A stretch of 15,107 bases of DNA from an uncultured Anaerotruncus sp. (GTDB lineage: Bacteria; Bacillota; Clostridia; Oscillospirales; Ruminococcaceae). The position numbers and the translations under genes are program-made. The stretch spans positions 1-15,107 of the forward strand of contig CAJUJI010000063.1 of NCBI GenBank assembly GCA_910586875.1. Reading direction: 5' to 3'. The notes under the pieces are model-generated. The model made no database searches. It was not told where the DNA came from and saw nothing but the letters and a program-made list of their open reading frames with translations. Positions 6,309 through 13,515 of this stretch are shown one piece after another (positions within the stretch are counted from its first letter, which is position 1; every line of letters starts with the position of its first letter).

Positions 6309-7550
6309 ATGAAAAACAAAGTAATAGCACTGCTGATGGCTGCTGCGATGCTGGTTGCAACCGGCTGTTCTGCAACACCAGATACTCCCGCGTCGAGCGC
6401 GGCGCCAGCGCCGGCAGCATCCAGTGAAGCATCCTCTGAGACTCCCAGCGAGGCACCGGACGGGCAAGCCGAGGAGCCGCTGGATGATTGGAGCGCGAAA
6501 ACCGGTGCAACCACCTTCCCGGCGATTGCGAAGGAGGACATCAAAGCAGGTTTTGTCTATGTCGGTGACGTCGGCGATATGGGTTACTCCTATGCGCACG
6601 ACCAGGGCCGTCAGTCGATGATTGCAAACCTGGGGCTGGATGAGAGCCAGGTGTTGGTTGTCACCAACGTACCGGAGGATTCCACCTGTGAGGATCAGCT
6701 GCGCAACCTGATTGACCAGGGCTGCAACATCATCTTCACCACCAGCTTTGGTCACATGGAGTGGACTGCGAACGTCGCACAGGAGTTCCCGGATGTTCAC
6801 TTTATGCACTGCTCGGGTTACACCACCGGTGAGAATATGAGCGCTTATTTTGGTAGAATGTATGAGGCGCGCTATCTGTCTGGTATCGTGGCGGGCATGA
6901 AGGCAAAGGAGATCGGCAACCCGAAGCTGGGTTATGTGGCTGCAATGCCGATTCCGGAGGTTGTACGCGGCGCGAATGCGTTTGCGCTGGGTGTAAAAGC
7001 TGCCTATCCGGAGGCGACCGTTGAGGTTAAGTTCACCAATACCTGGTATGATCCGGCGGTTGAAAAGCAGGTCGCAATGGAGCTGCTCAACAGCGGCTGC
7101 GGCGTACTGGGCCAGCACTGCGACACCACTGCACCGCAGGTTGCGGCACAGGAAAAGGGCGGTTTTGCGGTTGGCTACAATGCAGCAACCTATGACGCCG
7201 CACCGCAGGCTTATCTGACCAGCCCATTGTGGGATTGGGGCGTATATTACACCAAGCAGGTCCAGGATGCGATTGATGGCAAATGGGCGAGCTCAAACTA
7301 TTGGGGCGAGATGAAGGATGGCATTGTTTCGCTGGATGCGCTTTCCCCGAACTGCCCAGAGGGTAGCCAGGCTGCTGTTGACGAGGCAAAGGCAAAGCTG
7401 GACGACGGCTCGCTCCAGGTATTTGGCGGTCCGCTCAAGGACAACCAGGGCAACGAGAAGGTTGCACAAGGCGTTGTGATGACCGATGTGGAAATGCTGG
7501 CGTTCGACTGGTTTGTTGACAACGTGATTGGTTCGGTTCCACAGGCGTAA
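6309..7550 (+). CDS. BMP-family nucleoside/purine-binding lipoprotein of an ABC importer
   Basis: A 413-aa extracytoplasmic solute-binding protein. A type II signal peptide ends in the lipobox LVATGC with C20 as the lipidated cysteine. It is followed by a low-complexity Ala/Ser/Pro/Glu linker (about 21-62) and the BMP/Med periplasmic-binding fold (about 78-410), with the characteristic start IKAGFVYVGDVGDMGYSYAHD and the block YFGRMYEARYLSGIVAG. Family members bind nucleosides such as guanosine or adenosine, and some bind other small molecules. The neighbours xpt and two BPD_transp_2 permeases favour a purine nucleoside or base. GGAAGGAG lies 6 bases upstream of the ATG. It precedes the ATPase gene by a long hairpin-containing gap, a common place for attenuation giving excess binding protein. 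Confidence 0.92.
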   Translation: MKNKVIALLMAAAMLVATGCSATPDTPASSAAPAPAASSEASSETPSEAPDGQAEEPLDDWSAKTGATTFPAIAKEDIKAGFVYVGDVGDMGYSYAHDQGRQSMIANLGLDESQVLVVTNVPEDSTCEDQLRNLIDQGCNIIFTTSFGHMEWTANVAQEFPDVHFMHCSGYTTGENMSAYFGRMYEARYLSGIVAGMKAKEIGNPKLGYVAAMPIPEVVRGANAFALGVKAAYPEATVEVKFTNTWYDPAVEKQVAMELLNSGCGVLGQHCDTTAPQVAAQEKGGFAVGYNAATYDAAPQAYLTSPLWDWGVYYTKQVQDAIDGKWASSNYWGEMKDGIVSLDALSPNCPEGSQAAVDEAKAKLDDGSLQVFGGPLKDNQGNEKVAQGVVMTDVEMLAFDWFVDNVIGSVPQA

Positions 7551-7623
7551 AAGATGAATTTCTGCCGCATAGAGTGTTGTGTGGTGGTTCCTGCTGCCGC
7601 AGATGGCATCAGGTAGGAGCAGT

Positions 7624-7656
7624 AGGGCGGCTTTTTCTCTTGCAAAAAGCCGCCCT
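7624..7656 (+). terminator. Strong intra-operon hairpin after the binding-protein gene
   Basis: AGGGCGGCTTTTT (7624-7636) and AAAAAGCCGCCCT (7644-7656) form a perfect 13-bp stem with a 7-nt loop. A second perfect 9-bp hairpin follows directly (TTTCCGCTC 7658-7666, GAGCGGAAA 7671-7679). After the first stem only a short CTTT follows, so it is an incomplete terminator or a 3'-end stabiliser. It probably lowers transcription into the ATPase and permease genes relative to the lipoprotein gene. This is inferred from structure and position. Confidence 0.5.
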
Positions 7657-7708
7657 CTTTCCGCTCCTGGGAGCGGAAATTCACCCACCAAAAATCCGCT
7701 TAGATATT

Positions 7709-7790
7709 TAGAGGTTTCGCTCGCTGCGGCGAGCGGCCAGGGCGCTGCCCCTGGACCCCGCGGCCTTTAAAAAGGCCGGCGAAATTTTTG
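7709..7790 (+). repeat. Three-hairpin repeat module, copy C
   Basis: The module begins GAGGTTTCG and has hairpin I (CGCTCGC 7718-7724, loop TGCG, GCGAGCG 7729-7735), linker GGCC, hairpin II (CCAGGGC 7737-7743, loop GCT, GCCCCTGG 7747-7754, one extra C), linker ACCCCGC, hairpin III (GGCCTTT 7762-7768, AAAGGCC 7771-7777) and the end GGCGAAATTTTT. It shares the stretch GGGCGCTGCCCCTGGACCCCGC exactly with copy B, while hairpins I and III have different but still complementary arms. It lies between the lipoprotein and ATPase genes, about 60 bp before the ATPase start. Confidence 0.78.
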
Positions 7791-7848
7791 GTGCGCTGCG
7801 CGGCTTGGGAAAAAGAGATTGGCTCAGGATGTTAAGGAGGTCGGTTTG

Positions 7849-9375
7849 ATGGGGGATATGCCATATGTCCAACTGAAAAAGATTAGCAAATCCTTTGGCA
7901 GTGTACAGGCGAACCATGCTGTTGATTTAGAGGTGCGCAAAGGAGAGATCCATGCGCTGCTTGGAGAAAATGGTTCGGGAAAAAGCACACTGGTCAACAT
8001 GCTCTCGGGCATTTATGCCCCAGACAAGGGGCAAATTTTTGTCGATGGTACTGAGCGGCATTTCACCTCTCCTGCCGACGCAATTCGGGCCGGCGTTGGT
8101 ATGGTCCATCAGCATTTTAAGCTGGTAGATGTGCTGACCGCGAAAGAAAATATCATTCTGGGGCAGCCAGGCAACATTTTTATCCGTGGAAAAGAGCTCT
8201 CCCAAAAAATTACGGCGTTGGCGCAAAAATACGGATTGGCGGTTGATCCGGACAAGAAAATTTATGACATGTCGGTCGGTGAAAAGCAGACGGTAGAGAT
8301 TCTAAAGGTGCTTTACCGCGGGGCGAATGTGCTGATTCTGGACGAGCCAACCGCAGTGCTTACCCCACAGGAAACCGACGCTTTATTTGATATTCTGCGC
8401 AACATGAAGCGAGAGGGCTGCGCAATTATCATCATCACCCACAAGATGCACGAGGTTTTGGGTGTATCCGACCGCGTGACCGTTCTGCGCAGAGGAGAGA
8501 CGATTGGCACGGTCAACACCGCCGAAACCGACGCACGTGCGCTGACAGAGATGATGGTTGGACGCGCGATCTCGCTGGAAATCGAGCGGCCGCAGGTGGC
8601 GGATGAGCTGAAAAAACTGCTGCTTCGGGTGGAGCATCTTTCGGTGAAAACTCCGCTGGGCACCGACGCGCTGCATGATGTCAGCTTTGAGCTAAGCGGC
8701 GGCGAAATTTTAGGGGTTGCAGGCATCGCGGGCAGCGGCCAAAAGGAGCTGTGCGAGATTATCGCTGGTTTGCAGAAGGCCTCCAGCGGGGATGTGGTAT
8801 TCAAAGGGGAATCGTTGGTGGGCAAAACGCCGATTGAGATTCTCCAGCGCGGTGTGCAGATGAGCTTTATTCCGGAGGACCGGCTGGGAATGGGCCTGGT
8901 TGCAGGGATGGACATTGTAGACAATGTGATGCTAAAAACCTTCCGGCGCGGCAAAGGACTGTTCATCGACCGGCTGGGCGGCACAAAGGACGCACAGCGG
9001 ATTGTAGAACATTTTTCGGTGGACACCCCTTCCATCCACCATATTGTCAAAAAGCTTTCGGGCGGCAATATTCAAAAGGTGCTGCTGGGGCGTGAAATTG
9101 ATATGGAGCCACAGCTTTTGATTACCGCATATCCGGTGCGCGGACTGGATATCGGCGCGTCTTATTTTATTTATGACACCCTCAACGAGCAGAAGAAAAA
9201 AGGGGTTGGGGTGCTGTTCATCGGTGAAGATTTGGACGTGCTGATGGAAATTTCCGACCGCCTGATGATCATTCACGACGGCCAGATTATGGGAATTGTG
9301 GACCCAACAAAGGTCAGTAAAGAGGATGTGGGCCTCATGATGCTGGGGCATACCCAAGGGGAGGTGAGCGCATGA
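7849..9375 (+). CDS. Nucleoside/purine ABC transporter ATPase, tandem nucleotide-binding domains
   Basis: A 508-aa cytoplasmic ATPase with two fused nucleotide-binding domains, as in sugar and BMP-type nucleoside importers. The first has Walker A GENGSGKST (39-47), signature MSVGEKQ (141-147) and Walker B VLILDEP (161-167). The second has a degenerate Walker A AGIAGSGQKE (291-300), the motif IPEDRLGMGL (341-350), signature LSGGNIQK (403-410) and LLITAYPVRGLD (423-434), where the catalytic glutamate is missing, as is usual in this family. Only the first site is expected to hydrolyse ATP fully. AAGGAGG at 7834-7840 lies 8 bases before ATG 7849; the in-frame TTG at 7819 lies upstream of that site. 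The stop overlaps the next start by 4 bp, indicating translational coupling. Confidence 0.93.
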   Translation: MGDMPYVQLKKISKSFGSVQANHAVDLEVRKGEIHALLGENGSGKSTLVNMLSGIYAPDKGQIFVDGTERHFTSPADAIRAGVGMVHQHFKLVDVLTAKENIILGQPGNIFIRGKELSQKITALAQKYGLAVDPDKKIYDMSVGEKQTVEILKVLYRGANVLILDEPTAVLTPQETDALFDILRNMKREGCAIIIITHKMHEVLGVSDRVTVLRRGETIGTVNTAETDARALTEMMVGRAISLEIERPQVADELKKLLLRVEHLSVKTPLGTDALHDVSFELSGGEILGVAGIAGSGQKELCEIIAGLQKASSGDVVFKGESLVGKTPIEILQRGVQMSFIPEDRLGMGLVAGMDIVDNVMLKTFRRGKGLFIDRLGGTKDAQRIVEHFSVDTPSIHHIVKKLSGGNIQKVLLGREIDMEPQLLITAYPVRGLDIGASYFIYDTLNEQKKKGVGVLFIGEDLDVLMEISDRLMIIHDGQIMGIVDPTKVSKEDVGLMMLGHTQGEVSA

Positions 9376-10436
9376 TTCAGATTGTAAAACGTCCCGACCC
9401 AACCAGACGAGAGGATGTGCTAACCCGTCTGGGCGCGCTGCTGGGTGCGGTTATCTGCGCCGCAGTGATCATCGGCTTTATCGGATACAATCCGTTTGAG
9501 GTGTTTAAAAACCTGGTGGTGGGATCGACCGGTACCGCTATGCGCATCCAAAGCACAATGAACAAAACCATTCCGCTGGCAACCCTCTCGCTGGGTGTTG
9601 CAGTCTGCTTTAAGATGAAGTTTTGGAACATCGGCGCAGAGGGACAGTTCTATATGGGTGCGATGTTCGCAACCTGGGCGGCATTCAATTTTAAGCAGCT
9701 GCCGATCTATCTGCTGCTTCCGCTGATGGGAATTCTGGGGTTTTTGGGCGGTGGACTGTGGGCGCTCATTCCTGCGGTTTTCAAGTCGCGCTTTAAAACC
9801 AATGAAATCCTAGTAACGCTGATGATGAACTATATTGCCACCAAATATATCACCTATTTACAGTATGGGCCATGGAAGGACCCAAAAGCGGGCGGCTTTG
9901 CAAAGATGCCCAAATTTATCAGTGCGGCGGTGCTCCCAAAGCTGTTTGGGGTGCATATCGGTTGGATTGTGATGTTGGTAGCGGCGCTGTTCATTCATAT
10001 TCTGCTCACCCGTACCAAAATTGGCTATGAAATTGCGGTCATCGGAGAAAGCGAAACCACCGCGCGCTATGCGGGTATCTCGGTGACGAAGGTCACCATC
10101 TTTGCGGTGATTTTGGGCGGCGGTCTGTGCGGTATTGCAGGTATGATGCAGGCTTCCGCAATTGAAAAATCGCTGACCGACCAGCTTTCAGCAGGGCTCG
10201 GCTTCACCGCGGTGATCACCGCTTGGCTGGCACGGCTGTCTGCGCCTGGTATTCTGGTGGTGTCCTTCCTGTTCGCCTGCTTGCTTCAAGGCAGCGCATT
10301 TATCCAAACTGCAATGCAAATACCTGCGCAGGTGGCAGAGGTCCTGCAAGGCATTATTTTATTCTTTGTGCTGGGAAGCGAGTTTTTCTTAAATTATCAG
10401 TTGGCATGGCATAAGAGCGGAAAGGAGGCGGCGTAA
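9372..10436 (+). CDS. Nucleoside ABC transporter permease, first subunit (BPD_transp_2)
   Basis: A 354-aa polytopic membrane protein with many hydrophobic segments, for example about 21-42 and a cluster at 95-140, ending near 340. The segment RFKTNEILVTLMMNYIA is a hallmark of the permease pair in BMP-type nucleoside importers, and GESETTARYAGISV matches the usual cytoplasmic loop contacting the ATPase. It should form the translocation channel with the next gene product. The ATG overlaps the ATPase stop (ATGA) and has GGGAGGTGA close upstream; its own stop overlaps the next start by one base (TAATG). By order it corresponds to NupP/YufP of Bacillus, but the substrate is inferred from xpt nearby. 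Confidence 0.9.
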   Translation: MIQIVKRPDPTRREDVLTRLGALLGAVICAAVIIGFIGYNPFEVFKNLVVGSTGTAMRIQSTMNKTIPLATLSLGVAVCFKMKFWNIGAEGQFYMGAMFATWAAFNFKQLPIYLLLPLMGILGFLGGGLWALIPAVFKSRFKTNEILVTLMMNYIATKYITYLQYGPWKDPKAGGFAKMPKFISAAVLPKLFGVHIGWIVMLVAALFIHILLTRTKIGYEIAVIGESETTARYAGISVTKVTIFAVILGGGLCGIAGMMQASAIEKSLTDQLSAGLGFTAVITAWLARLSAPGILVVSFLFACLLQGSAFIQTAMQIPAQVAEVLQGIILFFVLGSEFFLNYQLAWHKSGKEAA

Positions 10437-11392
10437 TGCAGCAGCTGGCATTGTTTTTACAGACCGCAGTGCAGATGGGCACCCCCATTCTGTTTGGCAC
10501 GCTGGGCGGCATTCTCTGCGAGAAGGCTGGTAACATCAATCTTGGAGTGGAAGGCATGATGCTGCTGGGCGCGGTGTTCGGCTTTAAAACGGCGTTCTCG
10601 ACCGGCAATCCATTGCTGGCAATTGTTGCGGCCGGCCTAGCGGGGGCGTTCGGCGCGCTGATTTATGCAGTGATCACCGTAACCTTGCGCGGCAATCATA
10701 CGGTAACCGGCCTGACACTGACCATCTTTGGGACCGGCGTTTCTGGACTGCTGGGTAAACCGTTGGGCGGCAAAACGCTGCCCGCCACGATTGCGAGCGC
10801 TTTTGCTGCCTATGATGTTCCGGGGTTATCGAAAATACCTGTGCTGGGTGAAATGTTTTTCCGCCAGAGCATCTATGTGCAGATTGCACCCATCCTAGCA
10901 ATTTTGCTGTATTTCTATCTGAACCGCACCCGCTTCGGGCTAAACCTGCGTGCGGTCGGGGAAAACCCAGGCGCGGCGGACGCCTCCGGTGTAGATGTCA
11001 ACCTCTATAAATATGTGCATCTGCTGATGGGCGGATTTTTATGTGGCATGGGTGGAGCCTATCTGTCGATTGTATTTGTGCCATTGTGGCAGGATAATCT
11101 GACCGCGGGCATCGGTTGGATTGCGGTTGCATTGGTTATTTTTGCAACCTGGAACCCAGCAAAGGCAGTTTGTGGCGCATACTTTTTTGGTGCGCTGCGG
11201 GGAATCGGCTTTAAGCTGCAAAATGTGGACCTGCGGATGTTTGGGTATAAGATTATGATTTCCTCCCAGCTGCTGGATATGATCCCTTATTTGATGACGA
11301 TTATTGTGTTGCTATTGATTGTGCGCGGAAAGAAACGCGAGAATCAGCCGCCCGCCGCGTTGGGGAATCCCTACTTCCGCGAGGAACGCTAA
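10436..11392 (+). CDS. Nucleoside ABC transporter permease, second subunit (BPD_transp_2)
   Basis: A 318-aa integral membrane protein, partner of the preceding permease. The N-terminal block LCEKAGNINLGVEGMMLLGA is highly typical of the second permease of BMP-type nucleoside importers, followed by GNHTVTGLTLTIFGTGVSG and the coupling loop AVGENPGAADASGVDV. The C-terminus is short and basic. GGAGG lies just upstream of the ATG, which overlaps the previous stop by one base, so both subunits should be made in equal amounts. It is the last gene of the salvage operon; I see no strong T-tailed terminator after it, so some readthrough toward the SAM riboswitch region is possible. Confidence 0.9.
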   Translation: MQQLALFLQTAVQMGTPILFGTLGGILCEKAGNINLGVEGMMLLGAVFGFKTAFSTGNPLLAIVAAGLAGAFGALIYAVITVTLRGNHTVTGLTLTIFGTGVSGLLGKPLGGKTLPATIASAFAAYDVPGLSKIPVLGEMFFRQSIYVQIAPILAILLYFYLNRTRFGLNLRAVGENPGAADASGVDVNLYKYVHLLMGGFLCGMGGAYLSIVFVPLWQDNLTAGIGWIAVALVIFATWNPAKAVCGAYFFGALRGIGFKLQNVDLRMFGYKIMISSQLLDMIPYLMTIIVLLLIVRGKKRENQPPAALGNPYFREER

Positions 11393-11442
11393 ACGCTTTT
11401 GTGCAGGCAAAAAAGACAAAAATGTACATGCTAAACCTGCTA

Positions 11443-11471
11443 TTGACAAATCGGACTAGATTGTGTAGAAT
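11443..11471 (+). promoter_or_regulatory. Sigma-A promoter of the SAM riboswitch operon
   Basis: TTGACA (11443-11448), a 17-bp spacer and TAGAAT (11466-11471) form a near-consensus promoter. Transcription should start near 11478, about 15 nt before the riboswitch aptamer. Confidence 0.8.
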
Positions 11472-11492
11472 AGAAAAGTAAACTGAATAAGA

Positions 11493-11585
11493 CCTTATAA
11501 AGAGTGGCGGAGGGACTGGCCCTATGAAGCCCGGCAACCTGCAAATGCAAGGTGCTAAATCCTGCGGTATAACCGACAGATGAGG
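11493..11585 (+). promoter_or_regulatory. SAM-I (S-box) riboswitch aptamer
   Basis: The conserved S-box core is present: P1 CCTTAT (11493-11498) pairing with ATGAGG (11580-11585); AGAG followed by GGAGGGACTGGCCC and the TGAAGCCCGGCAACC block of the P2 kink-turn region; a P3 hairpin CCTGC/GCAAGG; GGTGCTAAATCC (11551-11562); a P4 hairpin CGGT/ACCG (11565-11574 region); and the closing CAGATGAG. These match the Bacillota consensus closely. It binds S-adenosylmethionine in the nascent RNA. With the downstream terminator it should be an OFF switch for the amidase-metK transcript. Confidence 0.95.
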
Positions 11586-11590
11586 AGTAA

Positions 11591-11620
11591 AAACGCTCGG
11601 TTATATAGCCGGGCGTTTTT
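11591..11620 (+). terminator. Riboswitch-controlled intrinsic terminator (with antiterminator)
   Basis: Arms 11591-11600 and 11609-11618 form a 10-bp stem (one G-U pair) ending in a run of six T. The competing antiterminator is explicit: TATAACCGA (11568-11576, P4 region) is perfectly complementary over 9 bp to TCGGTTATA (11597-11605, the terminator's left arm and loop). Bound SAM stabilises P1/P4, frees the terminator and stops transcription; without SAM the antiterminator forms and the operon is read. Confidence 0.9.
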
Positions 11621-11688
11621 TGATAAAGTGCAGCAATTTGGCGAAAAATCTGCACTCCATAAGTAAGAATAAGAATGGAGGGGTTTGT

Positions 11689-13473
11689 TTGAATTTACGA
11701 CTGTTTTGTAAACGAGCGGCAGGTGTATTATTGGCCTTGAGCGTTTGTGTGGGCGCAATGCCAGCCGTGGCAGCACGCACCTATGATGATTTTGATTATA
11801 TTACAAGTCATATCAATTTAAAGGTGCCAAGTTCGCTGAATATTGTGCGGCCCGCTGAAGATATCACCACTTCCGACAGCGTTTACTTTATTACGGGTAC
11901 CTCTAATCCAGAGGCAGAGCTGAAAATGGATGGAAAAACCGTTCCCAACCGCGGTTCTCGCGGCAGCTTTGGGATATTAGTGAATCTGAGCAATGGGGAA
12001 AACACCTTTGTGTTTCAACAGAGCGGGCGCCGCAAGAGTGTAACCATCACCAAGGGCTCCTCCACCACAGCGCCAACCACAAAGGTGATCAGCTCAATGG
12101 CGCCTTCCTATGACTGCGCGACCACCAGCGGCAGCACGATCAATCTTTCCTGTACAGCGCCTGCGGGTGCTTCGGTGACAGCAGTTGTTGGAGGCCGCAA
12201 GGTACAGCTGGAGCAGGTAGCTGCGGCACGAGAGGGGGTGCCGGCCACCTTCCAGGGAAAGACAACCGCAGGAAATGTGGAAGGCACGCAGGATATCGGA
12301 AAGGTTACATATATTTTGAATGGCGGAACGCAGTTTCAATCGGCGGGAAAGGTGTTCATCACCGGACAGGGCAGCACCTTGACTGTATCGGTCAAAAACC
12401 GCGCAGCGAGCTTGTATAAGGATGAGCAGCGCAGCACCTTTATCGAAACGCTCAAGGGAGGCGCAGTGGATACCGTCGCGGAGATGAACAGCTCCATGTA
12501 CCGCCTTTCAAGCGGCGGCTGGGTTTATAAAGAGTCGATGCAGCCGCTTGCAGGGCAGGTGAGCGTGCGCAACAAGGTTTCTAAAATCGGGCGTGGCACT
12601 TCGGATAGCTGGCGGGAGAATGGAGAGTATTACCTCATTACAGGTACGGTTAACCCGATCTATCGCGCCTATCAGGACCAGGAAAAGCTGTATGTCCGCC
12701 TGATGCACACAACAGGGATTGCAGATCAGGACACCAGCGATTGGACAAATGGCAGTCAGCTTTTTTCCGGCGTACAGGTGAGCGAAACCGATGGCGATAC
12801 CATCCTGCAATTTCAGCTTTCAGGGGAACGCAAGCTGTGGGGCTACAGCATCGAATACCATGATGGGATGACCTCTATTTATGCGAAATATGCGCCAAAG
12901 CTTACGTCGGGCAACCAGCCACTTGAAAATACTGTAATCGCGGTGGATGCAGGACATGGTGGCACCGATCCAGGCGCGATTGGCACGGCGGGCACCGATG
13001 CAGCGATGGAAAAGGACATCACCCTAGCCACCGCAATTGCGCTGCAAAAACGTTTGGAATCATTGGGGGCAAAGGTTGTCATGTGCCGCACAGGGGACGA
13101 TGACGTTTCGATGAATACGCGGATGGAAATCACTGCGGCAAAGGATGCGGATTTGTTTATTTCACTGCACTGCAACAGCATCGGCTATAACCAGGACGCA
13201 AACAAGCCGAGCGGCACAGAGGTTTATTATTATGAGGATATTGCAAAGCCGCTTGCGGTTCGCATTGCAGACACGATTTCCGAGAAGGTCGGACGTGTCA
13301 ACCGCGGCGGGAAGTTTTCCAATTATCGGGTGACGTTAAATACCTTTGCGCCATCTGTGCTGGTTGAAATGGGCTTTTTGACCAATCCCAAAGAATACGA
13401 CCAGATGACCAGCCGCAACGGAATTTATAAAACCGTAAATGCAATCGCTGACAGCGTGTTGGCGGTGTTATAA
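11689..13473 (+). CDS. Secreted N-acetylmuramoyl-L-alanine amidase (Amidase_3) with large N-terminal region
   Basis: A 594-aa exported peptidoglycan hydrolase. A basic N-terminus and hydrophobic stretch (about 8-28) ending AVA form a signal peptide. Residues about 50-120 look like a beta-sandwich domain (VYFITGTSNPEAELKMDG, then GENTFVF); 150-400 is a beta-rich region I cannot assign. The zinc amidase domain spans about 414-594: zinc ligands H423 (DAGHGG), E441 (MEKD) and H494 (SLHCNS), catalytic E560 (LVEMGFLTNP). It cleaves the amide between MurNAc and L-alanine. TTG at 11689 is chosen because GGAGGGG (11677-11683) lies 5 bases upstream; a TTG at 11620 would fall in the terminator tail. It is the first gene after the SAM riboswitch and is followed by metK after 42 bp with no terminator. 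Confidence 0.92.
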   Translation: MNLRLFCKRAAGVLLALSVCVGAMPAVAARTYDDFDYITSHINLKVPSSLNIVRPAEDITTSDSVYFITGTSNPEAELKMDGKTVPNRGSRGSFGILVNLSNGENTFVFQQSGRRKSVTITKGSSTTAPTTKVISSMAPSYDCATTSGSTINLSCTAPAGASVTAVVGGRKVQLEQVAAAREGVPATFQGKTTAGNVEGTQDIGKVTYILNGGTQFQSAGKVFITGQGSTLTVSVKNRAASLYKDEQRSTFIETLKGGAVDTVAEMNSSMYRLSSGGWVYKESMQPLAGQVSVRNKVSKIGRGTSDSWRENGEYYLITGTVNPIYRAYQDQEKLYVRLMHTTGIADQDTSDWTNGSQLFSGVQVSETDGDTILQFQLSGERKLWGYSIEYHDGMTSIYAKYAPKLTSGNQPLENTVIAVDAGHGGTDPGAIGTAGTDAAMEKDITLATAIALQKRLESLGAKVVMCRTGDDDVSMNTRMEITAAKDADLFISLHCNSIGYNQDANKPSGTEVYYYEDIAKPLAVRIADTISEKVGRVNRGGKFSNYRVTLNTFAPSVLVEMGFLTNPKEYDQMTSRNGIYKTVNAIADSVLAVL

Positions 13474-13515
13474 AATCATTTTGTATCAAGCAAACGGCGA
13501 AAGGAGCTCTTTAGT

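Noticed and set aside
6186..7118. Antisense open frame of 310 codons over the lipoprotein gene
   Set aside because: Opposite-strand shadow of the BMP gene; composition is typical of reverse reading of GC-rich codons and no domain is visible.
8313..9068. Long antisense open frame of 251 codons within the ATPase gene
   Set aside because: Shadow of a strongly coding gene on the plus strand; Ser/Pro/Arg-rich product with no motif or ribosome binding site.
11393..11442. Terminator after the transporter operon
   Set aside because: Only a weak 5-bp GCAGG/CCTGC pairing with a long loop and no T run.
461..12540. A GWVYKES peptide match between a plus-frame at 461-490 and the amidase at about 12518
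   Set aside because: The first frame is antisense to the helicase C-terminus; a short chance match with no wider DNA similarity.
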